DNA of 64,000 nucleotides, from the NCBI GenBank assembly GCA_037349105.1, contig JAYJMM010000109.1:2741001-2805000 (forward strand), given 5' to 3'. How positions within the stretch are numbered: position 1 is the stretch's first letter; the number at the start of each line of letters is the position of its first letter. Below, piece after piece: positions 10,801 to 22,273 of this stretch. Under the pieces are notes generated by a model. The model saw only the letters and a program-made list of their open reading frames with translations, ran no database searches and was not told where the DNA came from. The translations under genes and the position numbers were made by a program. This DNA comes from Limnomonas spitsbergensis (lineage: Eukaryota; Chlorophyta; Chlorophyceae; Chlamydomonadales).

Positions 10801-13593
10801 GTAATTCGACTAAATGTCAGCCTCAGGTTTGGGGCCCCAGGTGTGGCCTGCCATGCTGCATGGGCCGCCGGCCGTAGGTCCAAGCAGCATGACAGGCCAC
10901 ACCTGCCAGATGCCAGTCCAGGTTTGGTCTCAATGAGGCCTTAAGTGGCAGCGGGGCAACCGCTCAGGATGGTCTCGTAGCTGAAGAGGGAAACGGTGAC
11001 CTTTACACAACATCCCGCAGACAGGCCCGCCTCACGTGTGTCTTGAGCAGCAGCTTGCAGATCTCAACGCTGCCTCTTGCCGCCGCGAGGTGCAGCGGAG
11101 TTGAACCGGAGGTGCAGGGAAGCAGGATATCCGGCTGGGGCTGGGTGCCTGACCGCACGTTGATGTTGGCGTCGTGCTGCAAAAGGATCTATGTTGTAAA
11201 AGAGAAGAAAAGAGGGGGGGGGAGGGTCAGCGCCAGCACCTGCAGGCCGTCAAGCAATCAGGTGTATGCATCTTGTTGCCCCAGTGTCAGGGTTGCATGA
11301 GAGGGGGGGGAGGATTGTGTCAGCGCCTGCACCTACACACTGTCAAGCAATGAGGGTAAGGCATCCTTAGCACCAGTACCAGGGCTGCTTATGAGGGGGA
11401 GAGGGGGGAATAAATGCGTCCCAAAGCTCACATCCGTTGCAGCGAATATTCCGTACTTGTTCACTGGAAAGATCCGGCATCAGGACAGCGTAACAGCATC
11501 CAGCCTCACCTGCATGATGCCTGATCGCCTGCCCCATACCGCCAGGTGTAGCGGCGTCAAGCCAACGGCATTGCCCCAATTGACAGCAGTTCTGCAGCGC
11601 AACGGGAGGAGTGTCATGTCAGGAGCATCGCAATGGGAGGAGCATTGCAATGGGGCGAGCAGCGCAATGGGAGGAGCATCACTCTCCTGTAACTCTTGGT
11701 TACAAGTCAGTGCTTCAAGCTAATTTAGCATGTCTCTCTAGGTCAAGAGGCGAAGCTTATCACTCTGAGGCACACGAAGTGCGATGTAGCTGAATTGTAG
11801 CTGTCATGACTAGCTCTGCTCCCCCCCCCCTATTCCCACCTGGAGGGAATGGCCATGTCCTGTCCGCCAGGGTTTAGCGTTTCGTTGTGTTGAATAACTG
11901 CATGCCCCCCACCCCCCTGTCCTACCTGGAGGAAAGGGCCACGTCCTGCCCATCAGGAAGTGCGAAGTCAAGCAGCATGAAGGCGATCGAGAGGTGTCCC
12001 CACCACGCGGCCATGTGCAACGGGAGGTTTCCGCGCAGGTCAGGGATATCACGGTCGGCACCGTTGGTGAGCAGCAGTCTGAATGGGACGCGGCAAGCAA
12101 GCACTTTGATTCCTTGCACAACAGACTATCTTTGGGGGGGCAGCTAGCTGGGCACCGTAAGGTCAAAGGGGACGAAATACAGACCGGCAGGACCAGCAGC
12201 AGGGCAAGCTGCACTGAGTCCCGTGGGCCATGAGCCGTGATGCATCTGAACAGCACCTGAAACAGCCAGAATTTACAGCGATGACGAGAATAATGTGCAG
12301 GCCGGCACAGCATGATGCCAGCTGCAGTGCCTTCACAGCATTGACCTTGGCCATGCGAGCATGACTGTCTGTGTCTTCTGTCCCCCCTGTCCTCCTGACT
12401 CGGCAGTTTGCTTATGCAGCACCTGCCAATTGTTTTTAAATGCCCTGGCTGCGGCCACAAGTAGGAAAATCCCTTGTTCTTTCCATCGCTATACATGGTC
12501 GCCTTTTCCACTCAGTCTGTTCTCCACACCTTGCGCAGTCGGAGTGTCCAAGCGCTGCAGCCATGAACAGCGGTGTCTGGCCACGAGCATCCTAATGGTG
12601 GCCGGGGCATTAAAGCGGGATTTTGAGTTTTTGTACAGTGGAAAGCAGTAAAACGAAGGAGCGTAGAAGGAAACTCCGGGCCGAAAGTTGGTTTTAATGA
12701 TGACAATGGTGACAATTCCTAATGTTAGAGAGGCTCTGGTGAGATTGTGATTAGCAGGAGAAAGCTCACCTGTGCATTCAGTATTTTTTGGATGCTGTCG
12801 GAATCATCCGGCAAGTCACCTGATTCAGCAGGGCAGGCCAAGTTCAATATTGTGGCCGCACAAGGCATGGAGAGGGTCCGTGCCCATGCACCCTGGCAGG
12901 CTATTTGGAGTGCGAGAGCTTTCCCCTGCTGGCATCCACATCCACATCCACAACACATTCCCCCCCCTCTAAGATTCCCCCCAAGCAAGGGGGAAATCTT
13001 AATCGCTGCTAAGATTCCCCCCTTGCTTGGGGCCCCCAGTCTTCCCCTCAGGGCACACACAGGATGGGAGAGCATGGCGGCACCCTGATGGCGTCTGCAT
13101 GCCGTTGCTCACCGTTCTCGGCACTTCTCACAGACTCTTGACAGATCAGGATCTCCAAAACAGCCACCAGGACGACCAAATGCCCCTCTTCAGCTGCGGG
13201 TCATGACATGCATCCTTGTTGCATACTTGCATGCGCTTCGAAAACGTCCACAGTGTTGTTCATGGCCAACCTGAGGTCCAGGCAACAACCGAGCAACACC
13301 TTTATACAAGCCGTGTCAGCCCAAAAATCACCAACCTGCGAGGTGCAGCGCATTCTTCTTGTCAACTAACGTTACGGACTTGGCCAGACTGGGGTGATCT
13401 GTCAAGGTTGCGTGGGCGACGCTTTCGTTCCCATCCCGAACAGCCCTCAAAAAAACCTGTTCCTTCTTGCCTAAGCAGCCGAAGCAGCCCTACGTCGTCA
13501 CGAAGAGAGGAATTCCGACACGTCAAATGAGTCCCCCCGTGTTTTAATAGTGGTTTGAGGTGATTCATCATCGAGCCGTCGACTTACAGGCAT
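7894..13593 (-). CDS. Ankyrin-repeat RING-finger protein (XB3/XBAT-like E3 ubiquitin ligase), 782 aa
   Basis: Twelve exons join in phase (2349 nt): 13588-13593, 13336-13489, 13132-13193, 12770-12925, 12530-12591, 11926-12078, 11510-11591, 11036-11188, 10502-10627, 9840-9937, 8478-9679, 7894-7988. The N-terminus starts MPGCFGCLGKKEQ, then ankyrin repeats: KKNALHLA, GQTPLFMAAALGHSDCARLL, NGADRDIPDLRGNLPLHMAA, GLTPLHLAVWG, GSTPLHLAAARGSVEICKLL. A long acidic/Ser/Pro-rich linker follows, and a C-terminal RING whose ligands span the last intron: C-x2-C-x11-C-x-H-x2-C-x2-C-x14-C-x2-C (ECGVCLEV ... SLCPFCRSL). Ankyrin plus a C-terminal RING is the XB3/XBAT plan, known for substrate ubiquitination in plants; activity here is inferred. 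The two-codon first exon (ATG CCT, then GTAAGT) is the weakest part. The X8-X9 join (...KTH to YERVV...) could hide a further small exon. Confidence 0.85.
10113..10510 (-). repeat. 5' splice-site minisatellite with telomere-like heptamers (ankyrin-RING intron)
   Basis: The real exon ends ...ATGCCCTACCAG with donor GTGCGC at 10502. Downstream on the minus strand about eight units repeat CCCTACCAG plus GTGAGC or GCGAGC, then ACGAGGGGCTGGGTGGGC and one or two CCTAAAC heptamers. Unit length is 45 or 38 bp, the 7-bp step being one CCCTAAA word. Three of the units carry GC instead of GT at the donor position. Confidence 0.85.
11831..11966 (-). repeat. Two-copy duplication of exon end plus donor (ankyrin-RING intron)
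   Basis: The end of exon 11926-12078 (CCTGATGGGCAGGACGTGGC...CTCCAG, donor GTAGGA) is repeated about 95 bp further on as CCTGGCGGACAGGACATGGC...CTCCAG, donor GTGGGA, followed by the same G-run. A CTAAACCCTGG telomere-like word sits at the junction. Confidence 0.8.
12971..13032. repeat. Inverted repeat, AAGATTCCCCC / GGGGGAAATCTT
   Basis: A short hairpin-forming sequence (AAGATTCCCCCC at 12971 and GGGGGAAATCTT ending at 13000) followed by a second AAGATTCCCCCC at 13011 and CTTGGGG. It is inside an ankyrin-RING intron; function unknown. Confidence 0.6.
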
Positions 13594-14683
13594 ACTTTTC
13601 CACAAGATGTGATTCTAAAAAGATAGATGTGGGCGGTAAAGAAAGAATGCGAAACGGAAGAGAGCAAGCAGATGATTCTGCCCCGAGCTTATTTATAGTG
13701 CCAGCACACATACGTATTATAGATAAACGACATTGATTTAATGAAAAGGGGGAGATAGCGCAAGCCGTGTGCAGAGTTTCAGACCACAACGTGTCCAATC
13801 AGGCCTCGACCTTCGCCCCACGTCAGTAATAATCTTTTGTGCTTCTAAACAATTTTGTCACACTCTCTAACGCATGCTCCATACCAGGGGCGCGTTCGCT
13901 TTGGCCCGAATCCAGTCGTTGGGATCATTTGCGGCCCAAGTGTGGAACTAGGTTGGATCATTTTTGCCCACTTTCTCGCCAGTTTCAGCTACTTGCAGGA
14001 ATCCATCAGCCACAGACGAGTTCACAGCCAACTTCTGTTATGAGCACAACACGATCGTCGTGTCGCGCTTATCAATGCTGCTGCGAACGCGAGAGAAATC
14101 GCACAGGGATCTCGAGCTTGTACCAGAGCGCGTACTGACCGAGACTTTCCATTTTGCCAATGTCCAGCATGGTTCCGCCTTGATCAAACATTTTGCTTAA
14201 TCACACTCGTTAAAAGATAACAACCATGTAAACGAATGAGACATGTAATCGACCTAGTTTGAGTTTGCGTAAACGTTGAACCGAGCCAGCGTGGCAGCAT
14301 GGCTGCCAGCGTGGCAGGATCATTTGGCTCATTTCTCAAAACTACCTCGGGAGGTCGTTTCTGAAATGATCCTAGATGTACACGAAAGTACAACGACTAA
14401 CTTTCGCCCAACTCGCGCCTCTAGTGTGGATCGAGTTAGGATCATCTCAGGATTCTGTACATCGCCCACTTTTGGCTCGGATCACCCCCAAAGCGAACGC
14501 GCCCCAGAGGCTTCAAACAGGGTGCAGGTACCGGTTCTCTGTCAGGATCCCCTCCCCCGTCTCGTACGACAATATTACCACACCAGCAGATTGGCCAACC
14601 AAAGTAGAGCGAACGGAAGAAGGCAAGCTGCTATTATAAGTTGAACTGCAGATCAAACCCATTTCCTGGATAGTACTGTCATC
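13594..14683. other. Intergenic between ankyrin-RING start and small plus-strand gene
   Basis: Divergent interval expected to hold both promoters. Most of it (13887-14505) is occupied by a terminal-inverted-repeat element listed separately. No other gene is seen. Confidence 0.6.
13887..14505. mobile_element. 619-bp non-autonomous TIR element
   Basis: Perfect 18-bp inverted termini (GGGGCGCGTTCGCTTTGG at 13887-13904 and its complement at 14488-14505). GGATCATTT words recur inside. There is no transposase ORF. Target-site duplication is not evident (flanks CCA and AGA). Confidence 0.65.
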
Positions 14684-15095
14684 ATGAGTGCGTCTCAAGT
14701 TGAGTCTCAAACAGTGACACTCTCGGAAGAAATGCTGAGGATCATCCGTGGAGAGCAGGGGGAAGCTGAAAAGCATGAAGCATACGATGTCTCACTTTCG
14801 AGGTCAGTGTAATCAGCATTGCAATGCACCAGGCTTCAGGTCATTGCGGCAAACAAGGTGCATGGCAGCGAGCAGTTGGTTGTTGTGGACTTCAGTCCTT
14901 GTATCCATGTTTCCCCTCCTCTCTGAATGCAGCTGGTGGAAAGAATATGCTTCGAGGAAAAACGATGAGGAGGAAGAGCACGTCGCTGATTCACTCTTGT
15001 ACGATGAGCGCTGCCACCTGCCCCGGACCATAGCACCTCCAGCATGCGTGACGGCTGAGAAACAGGCTACGAGGGAGGCCCAGGACAAGAAGTAG
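14684..15095 (+). CDS. Small two-exon hypothetical protein, 93 aa
   Basis: Exons 14684-14802 and 14933-15095 join in phase (282 nt). ATG begins MSASQVESQTVTLSEEMLRI; donor AG/GTCAGT; acceptor TCTCTGAATGCAG after a pyrimidine-rich tract. The product is hydrophilic and charged, with a WWKEYASRK segment, an acidic EEEE run and a Lys-rich C-terminus (EAQDKK); no signal peptide or membrane segment. I do not recognise the family. The good splice borders and the start codon just outside the upstream TIR element favour a real gene, but it is unproven. Confidence 0.5.
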
Positions 15096-16348
15096 AGGCA
15101 TGCAGAGTGCTGGACCTGGGGACAATGGCTCTGGTTGCAGTCCCACCAGCATTTGTATTTGTGTACTTAAGGCCGCTTTCAACATTTCCCAGTGTGTGTG
15201 CAGAAAGCTGAACTCTAGAGCTTCACCTGCCAAGGGATTCTGAAAGAAGTAACGCTGATGATTGCCCAAATTTCGAATGGTTGTACATGGCACGTTGACT
15301 AGTTGTACTTAAGTTTATGGCATGTTGACTTGTTGGGCCGCTTTTTATTTCAGGGCGTTGCATTTGACGTCTGTCAGGGGTGTCTCTTCCAAGGTACGGT
15401 GATACAGCCATCATTGGCCTTACGTGGAACATTTTTGAGCCTACATTCTGGACGCTCTGTGTACCAGTGCACTTATGTGCCATGCAGGACGGATGAGGAC
15501 GGATTTTGGTTATGAATGTGCTACCGAGAAAGGGCCCCATGCAAAATGTGTTTCGTGTGCATTTCAACCCTGAAGACGCAAAGATGCTTATATTTCCACC
15601 AAACTTTTGCAACACTGCCGAGGAGCTAATATGCAAGCTTATTTTGCTTGAGGATTTTCTCTTTCGTAACAGGGGCAGCTCACACTTTGCTTGTTCGTGA
15701 GTGGCCATAACTTCGTGGCCACGCTGCATGGCCATCACCCCGTGACACTGCAAGCACTCAAGTGACACGTTGGTAGATGAATATCACACTTGTATCGATG
15801 TTTTATTACAGGTGTCAGGGCATCTTCATGCCACAAAAAATCATGACTGCAATTAAAAAGCAAACATCATGAAATATGACAAAAAATAGGGGACACCTTA
15901 GCCAATTGGCAGGGGAGCATTCCGGCTACCAACCTGGTGAAAATGCATAAGCCCTTGTTGATTGAAGTGCACTTGAGCTACAATTAAGTTGAGTCCGGGC
16001 CATCACCTAAAGTGTCATGATGCAGTACACCTCTCTGCTTGGGCCACCAGCCATTCATGCCAGGGTTGGGTTCCCCCATTGGCCCAGTGGTTCCAGCCCA
16101 GGTACCACCCAAAGATATTGTAGTGCACTTGAAAACAACACTGGCCCATCCTCACAAACCTGTGTTGACCTAGGCTGTCCATTAAAATGTGAATTTGGCA
16201 TGACAAATAACAAGCCATCCGAACCAGGCTCTAGGCCTGTTGTTCAGCTAGTTGCAATTAGAGGTCCTAGGATGGTCCAAGGGGCCACTTTGCAAGCTGA
16301 TGCCAGAAAGGGACCAGCACAAACAGCAACTTGCAAAACCAGCTGGGC
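15096..16348. other. Unassigned DNA between small gene and protease 3' end
   Basis: No exon with convincing borders was found. The longest ORF (minus, 15223-15768, 181 codons) has no recognisable motif and ordinary composition, and is not called. It should contain the 3' ends of the two convergent genes. A possible partial copy of the dispersed CAGCTA-type repeat lies near 16235-16320. Confidence 0.5.
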
Positions 16349-19300
16349 CTAACAGGCATTCTCAATAGCCTGCACACATTCAATGACCGGTGCTCCTCGA
16401 GCCATCGCCTCGATCAATGCATCATGCTCTTTCTTGTACTGCGTTCAGGCAGGCAGGGCAAAGTCAAAAGAGGAGCTGAGTCAGGCTTGTGCACCACAGC
16501 CACCAAAAATTCAAATAAAAAGTCGAATGTAGCGACCAGGAGGGCAACGAGTTCCATTGACTATAGCTTATTCTGTGGGCACTGCTCCCAATACCAGTGG
16601 TTTGGGGCAGCAGGGCGGCACACGGTATCTCAGCTGAACACGTTGACGCTTTTCACCTTTTTTAACAGGCTTCCAGCAGTGAAGACGGCCCATCTCTGCA
16701 CGAGGTACAAATCAGGGAGATACAGCTAGTCAGTGGAAATTCCAAGCAACAGGCTGCCCAACAACCTTGGTTCCAAGCCATGCATGATATGCATTCAAAG
16801 CCTGACAAGTTTTTGACGCAGATCAGAATGAGTGATTCTTTGGTTTGGCCACAAGACCACCTGCAGAGGGCCACCCATCGGCTACAAAGGCCCGACTGGG
16901 ACAAATTCTAGCATGACCAGCATGTCAGGCCATGCATGAGACCTCCGGCCCGAGGCAGGTCGGCAGCTCAGTTGTTCCTAAATGATTGCCCAGATATGAA
17001 ACGATGAACACTGAGACCCCATCCCACCGTCATGTTCTGCTGCTGAGAGTCGCTCAAGCGGTTCCGGGCGCGTAGAAGGATGCGCTGCAGGTCGAACAAG
17101 TCCGCGTTCTGTCCCATCACCTGCGCGCAAATCGCAGATTTTAAGGGCAACTGGATGCTGCTTAAAAAGAGCCAAGGTGCCTGGGCATGTTGCAAAGCAC
17201 AATTTGCCAACATGACACCAACAGCACTGTGAAATGCTTTCCAGACACACCTAAAACGGATGCGCCTTCCTCCACCTTCACCCCCCCAAATATGGATATG
17301 CCTTCCCTCTGAAACGATCATGCCTCCACCAAAATTCTGCATCACTTCCTGGAAGATTTCCACATTTTGATCACGTCAACTCAGAGCCGTAGGAAGCTGT
17401 AGCCCACCTGTTCAAACTGCTGTCCCTCAGCAGCAACGCCTGCTACTGCCACAACAGCCAGCTGGTTAATCTCGTCGTCCTCCAGTTGCTGCGTTAGGTG
17501 AGGGGGTCAGCCAGCGGCCGCAGCATGCACACATTTTGAGAATCATGCGTAAGCACTATGTCTAACGTAGCGAGCATGCAAGCAACCTGAGAATCATGCA
17601 CCTAGCACCTAGGTGCAGCTGCAGGCTGCAGGCACACAGCTGCAGGCACCTAGCCACCGCACATGCAGCTGCTGACATGCAGGTATCCTGAGATTCACAC
17701 AATAGCCACCAAGTACGTCCAGTACGTCAAAGATCCAGAGCAATTGTCACCACCCTGACCAGTGACTCTTTCTCCGGCTTCGTGTTCACCGAGTCCAACA
17801 CAGGCCGCCCCGCAGCTACCAAAGGCCTAGTCGGGGCCAATCCTTGGCCAGCCTCATGGCACAGGCCCAAGCACCAGGGCAGAATACATGACCTCCTGCT
17901 GGCGACCAGGAGGTAGCTGAAATGTAGCTGAGCAAAACAAATTGCACCTAATCCCTTCGGCCCCACCCAACCCCACCCTCACCAAGGGGCCTGTCACTAG
18001 GGGGGTCGGACTAGTGCCCCGACACCCCCCCGGCTTATATTGCGACCTCATGGTTGGTGCCTTAGCACACGGAAGCATCGACCGGCGTCCAGGACTTAAG
18101 CCATTGAATACAAAATGGAACATCGTTTTTCCCCCTGGTCAATTCTTTGTTGTGCGAAGGCGCCAACCGGGCACTGAAAGCCCATGTTTGGGGGACTAGT
18201 CCGACCCCCCTAGTGACAGGCCCCTTCCTCACCCTCTGGATCAGCCTCTGCTGGAGCTTGACCTCTGCGAACTCAGTGTGCTCTTGACCGATCATCAGGC
18301 CATAGCCCGTCACTGGCACCCCCATCAAGTAACCTAGCAGCAGGTGCCCGGCTTCATGACGCACTACCCGGTCCCGGTAGTCAGGAAATACCTGGAACGT
18401 GGCAAAGGGGCAGGATGGACGCTTGCCACGAGTCAAGCAGGCTCAAAGGGAGGGAGGATGCCAGCCCAGAAACAGGAGGGTTCGGGGAAGTGTAGCTGGT
18501 TGGCCCTGTCCAGCCTTGGCAACAGCATGGGTTTGGCGCATCAGCAACCGACAGCCACCGACAGGTTGGGAACCGCAGACACAGGGATCCCACGCCCATC
18601 CCACAATCCCAAGCCCACCCACCCCACAATCCCAAGCCAGCCCACCAGTGTGTCCCCAGCCCACCCACCCACCCACCCAGGGATCCCACAGAGATACAAT
18701 TATACAACCCACCAATGAAAATTTGTCAATTGCAAACTGCAGAAGGCCCGGCGCTGTGGAGCCCACGGCCAGCACTCCAAGCGTAATGCCTCCCACGAGA
18801 TCTAGGCAGGCGCAAAAGACGACAGGAACACCAATCAGCTGGGGACATGGCAAGAGCTGGACAGGTATCATGAATCAAAGGCACGCGAATCAGCTGGGGC
18901 ATGTGAGCTTGTAAACACTTTGCAAGAGGAATGACATAGTGATGACTGACTAGCAGCATTTTGTCGTCTTGAATCAGCATGCCAGCATGGGGTTGAGCTG
19001 AGCCCCCCCCGTCGCATGTGCTCACAGCTGACTAGGAAGGTCCAGTCTAACTGAGCCCCCCCCCCCGTTGCATGTGCTCACAGCTGACTGAGAAGCTCCA
19101 GTCTATCTGAGCCCCTCCCCCCCCCCCCCCCCCCTCGTTGCATGTGCTCACAGCTGACGAAGAAGCCCCAGTCTCCTGGCAGCGTCGCCCCAGCAACCAC
19201 CGCCACCAAGCTGGTCGAAACTGCAGCATCGGTCAAATGGACAAATCAGAGATTTGGGAACCATGATGCAGCAAATGGGCACCATGCCCGCAGAAGGATA

Positions 19301-22273
19301 TTTGCAGAGAGAAGGGAGGTACAGTCAGCATGCCATGGCCCTACGTTTGAGTGACGCAGAGTGATAATCCCATGATAGCGTGTTACCAGAGACTAAACCC
19401 TAAACAAAACACTAGCTGAGCCAAGAGTGGCGTATATTACATCCGCTGCCAACCGTCTGCCACATCCAGACCTGCCCATGCATCGATTTATTTGTCACAC
19501 TTTTGAAGTGCCATGAAAATATCTTTCCTAGAAGTGTGAAACCTGATGCAAAGACTTACGTGTGACTGTGACCAGGAAAGCCAAGTCGTTTCGCACCGAT
19601 GGCGTTGCAATGGCCTCTGGGCTCTTGATGCCGACCTGCCTCAACTCGCCCTGATACAGCAGCGCGAGGTTTCGGCGCGTTAGAATTGCGGTGCAGCAAA
19701 TAGCGTTGCCAACAGCGCATGTTTGTCATACACATTGAGTATGCGGTACAGGAGGTGTAGAGGGGGCTAGATAGAGGCAGTGTGGAGAGCAGACTAGCCA
19801 GCTAAACAGGATGGAGCTCCAAAGCATGAACCATCAACACAACCCTGGTATCTTGTTCCATTTACACTGCACAATATTCTGAAGCAGTCCAATGGAGATC
19901 AAGTCCACCTTGCTTTTAAAAAAGAGACGATGGAAGTGAGGCCATGGCCCATGTTGTGTGAGTACACATGTACTGATCTCAACGGAGCTCTGAGGCGAAA
20001 GGTACCGGCTAGAGGGAGAACGAGGTCCCTGAGATAGGGGGCGATTCCTGGCAGTGTGCACAGTACCCAAGGTTACATGAATCACCAAGGGGATTTCGCA
20101 ACACAAGAGAACTTCAACAAGCCGGCAAGTTGATGCTGTGAAAACATTGTTCGATGCCATGAGGGGATTTTGTACTTCATAATCCTGGTTTACTGAGTAG
20201 ATGTAAAGTGCGCGTAAGCTCATGTTCACTGCTGTTTGCCCCTCACACAATCCATCTCGCAATTAATCCTGACTCATCCAATCAACTCAGCCGGGCGTTC
20301 ATTGTGCGGCATACTGACATCTACCGAAAAACATACCCACGGGATGGTAAGGATCAAACAAAGGTAAGAGTGGAGAAATTTCATTGGTGTTAACTGAGAT
20401 CTGGGTTAACACATGTCAAACATGCTACATGTGTGAACGGCTCATTCTTAGGACGAACTGCCTCATTTCATTTGATGTTTGGTGCTCATAGTGTGCTGCT
20501 GAGGGACCAACCCACTGGATGTGCGCACTACAAATGCCGCTGGCGTCGGATGGCTGAGTTGTACATTCGTAGGTATGCTACTTTGGCGATGTTTAAATTC
20601 AAAGTGTGAAACAAGGCATTATGCAGACAACCGCCATGCTTTCGGCACAAGCGTGTTTGCCGGGTTATTAGTGACCTAAAGATCGTCGCAAGGCAGGCTT
20701 GCCATCGCGTCCGTAAGTTTCTGCACTCACAGGATTTCATGTCAGCACCGCACATGGTAACATGAATGAAGCTTCGTTTTGGGTGCAAACCAAAGGTGTG
20801 TGAGGCTGAAGAAAACAAAATGCCCTCCAAATGTGTTTCATGGTCATACAACAATCAGGCTCGCAGCTTGGCAGGTTAGCATGCATCATGCTAGTATTCA
20901 CACTGGCCGGTTGAAAGTCCACACTGTGTGTGATGACATAAATCATGGCATCGTGTTCTGTTCTGCGCATATGCGCTTGCATAGTTGCCTGCAGCCTTGA
21001 GGATTTTTGCGGGGCATGCTCTCCAGGTTCCATGGCTGAATGCGTGCATGACTAGTTGGTGGAGCGTCGATGATGACTGACACAGCGGCAGTCATGCAGA
21101 ATGGGTTGCTTTCAAGCATGCCTGGTTGGCCTGCTGATGTGCACATTTGGTGCCCCACTGTCACTTTCCTTTTTTTAAATGGCCGGGCAGCAGGCACGCA
21201 CAACCAGTGTATGCCTGCTGCAGGGCAAGTGGCCCGTGACAGACGAAGCTGCAGAGAAGCACAGAAGACAATGCAAGACACATGCACACAAAATAATGCA
21301 AATCTGAAGCAGGCGTGCACGCCTAAACAGGCATATGTTAGAGGGCGTGCTATGTTATGGTAATGCTAGTCATGTTTGGCGGAGCATGAATATGTGCATG
21401 CCCGTATTACACAGTATGGCACATGGCTTATAAAACCATCGCCGTGGACACTGTGGAGCAGGCGTCTGCCACACACACTGAAAAAAGCAGCATGGCATGC
21501 ACAGGTTCAGTGGCCAGTTGCATGCCTGTCGGGAGGCCGTGCCTTCATTCCATAGGCATATCAGAGTCCCAGAAGACAAGCTTTGTTAAATCATGCAAGC
21601 TATCCGTAACATATTGCAAAGCTTGTTTGTAAAGGTACACCAAGTGCGGCATATGCAGCCGCACAACCACAGCTGCACAACCACAGACCACTGGGCCACG
21701 CGTGCCTCACCACCACGAGGACCAACCGCCAGCACCAACAGCAGCGCGTACCGCATGTAGATCACTGGGAAGCTGAGTCGAAGGCACCACTTCTACAAAT
21801 CAATATATTGCGTCATGCATGCCTCATGCCCACCTGGAAAACGTTCCTTCGTGACAGATCTTGTGCTCCTGCACCCCACTTGGGGTTGGCACCTGCCGCC
21901 TTAAGCTCTTGCATGCACTCCAAGATCCCTGCTGATCGTTCAAATTTCTATACAGTGAAATGAAACCGCCGTTTCTCAGCAGCTGGGAGTATCTACTGGG
22001 CGATTAGCATAGCTGCACATCATGCAACCAGCTTCCTAACTGACAAGATTTGCACCACAAGATTTGTGTGTGAATTTGTTGGCACCGACTTACCATTGAG
22101 GGCGGAGCTTGCCTGTGGTCATCATAAGCAATCCTCAGGTTGCCATAGAGAGTCTCCTTCGATGCTGTTACAGCACTCTGTGGAGAGCAACGGACGACCA
22201 CACTTGGCTTGTTCACGAAGCGCCTGGAGTTCGTAGCGCCAGAGGCAGAGGTGTTTAACTTTTGGACTTGCAT
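16349..22273 (-). CDS. Plastid-type membrane zinc metalloprotease-like protein (M41-like HEAGH, VIR3-like family)
   Basis: Exons read: 22094-22273, 21834-21947, 19560-19650, 19152-19220, 18713-18838, 18233-18391, about 17754-17860, 17408-17488, 17028-17120, 16657-16695, 16349-16438. The N-terminus (MQVQKLNTSASGATNSRRFV ... VVVRC) looks like a chloroplast transit peptide. Then GELRQVGIKSPEAIATPSVR, membrane segments (LVAVVAGATLPGDWGFF; GGITLGVLAVGSTAPGLLQF), the metal-binding helix VVRHEAGHLLLGYLMGVPVT, then AVVAVAGVAAEG, RWAVFTAGSLLKK and a C-terminus ending ECVQAIENAC. This order matches the plant stress-regulated/VIR3-like family that carries an M41-like HExxH without the FtsH AAA module. 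HEAGH keeps the HExxH zinc-site residues; catalysis is inferred. Two uncertainties: the phase between 19152-19220 and 18713-18838 does not close with GT-AG, and the 17.8-kb exon start is unclear. An in-frame upstream ATG at 22369 is possible. Confidence 0.78.
17984..18226. mobile_element. 243-bp MITE-like element inserted at a splice donor
   Basis: At least 32-bp perfect terminal inverted repeats (AAGGGGCCTGTCACTAGGGG...) at both ends, flanked by a 7-bp target duplication CCTCACC (17977-17983 and 18227-18233). On the minus strand the right copy is GGTGAGG, the real donor after ...LIQR of exon 18233-18391; the left copy repeats the same donor at the far end. Non-coding. Confidence 0.85.
18838..18895 (-). 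repeat. Duplicated 3' splice site (protease gene)
   Basis: The acceptor and exon start CCCCAG/CTGATTGGTGTTCC at 18838 has an upstream copy CCCCAG/CTGATTCGCGTGCC near 18893 on the minus strand, 55 bp away. Confidence 0.65.
18970..19170 (-). repeat. Three-copy exon-end plus donor repeat with C/G-run spacers (protease gene)
   Basis: The exon end GACTGGGGCTTCTTCGTCAGCT with donor GTGAGCACATG (border at 19152) recurs at about 19082 and 19026 as GACTGGAGCTTCTCAGTCAG and GACTGGACCTTCCTAGTCAG, each followed by GTGAGCACATGC and a long G run on the minus strand. Unit lengths are 70 and 56 bp, differing mainly in homopolymer length. Confidence 0.85.
19651..21833 (-). other. Long (2.2 kb) intron of the protease gene, no gene recognised
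   Basis: The exons on either side join in phase 0 and give the expected family sequence (...RRNVFQ then GELRQVG...), so this is intronic. ORFs inside are short and unrecognisable on both strands. It is much longer than its neighbours, so an old insertion is possible, but I see no terminal repeats. Confidence 0.6.

Noticed and set aside
15223..15768. 181-codon minus-strand ORF
   Set aside because: No recognisable motif, no splice partners and no composition signal.
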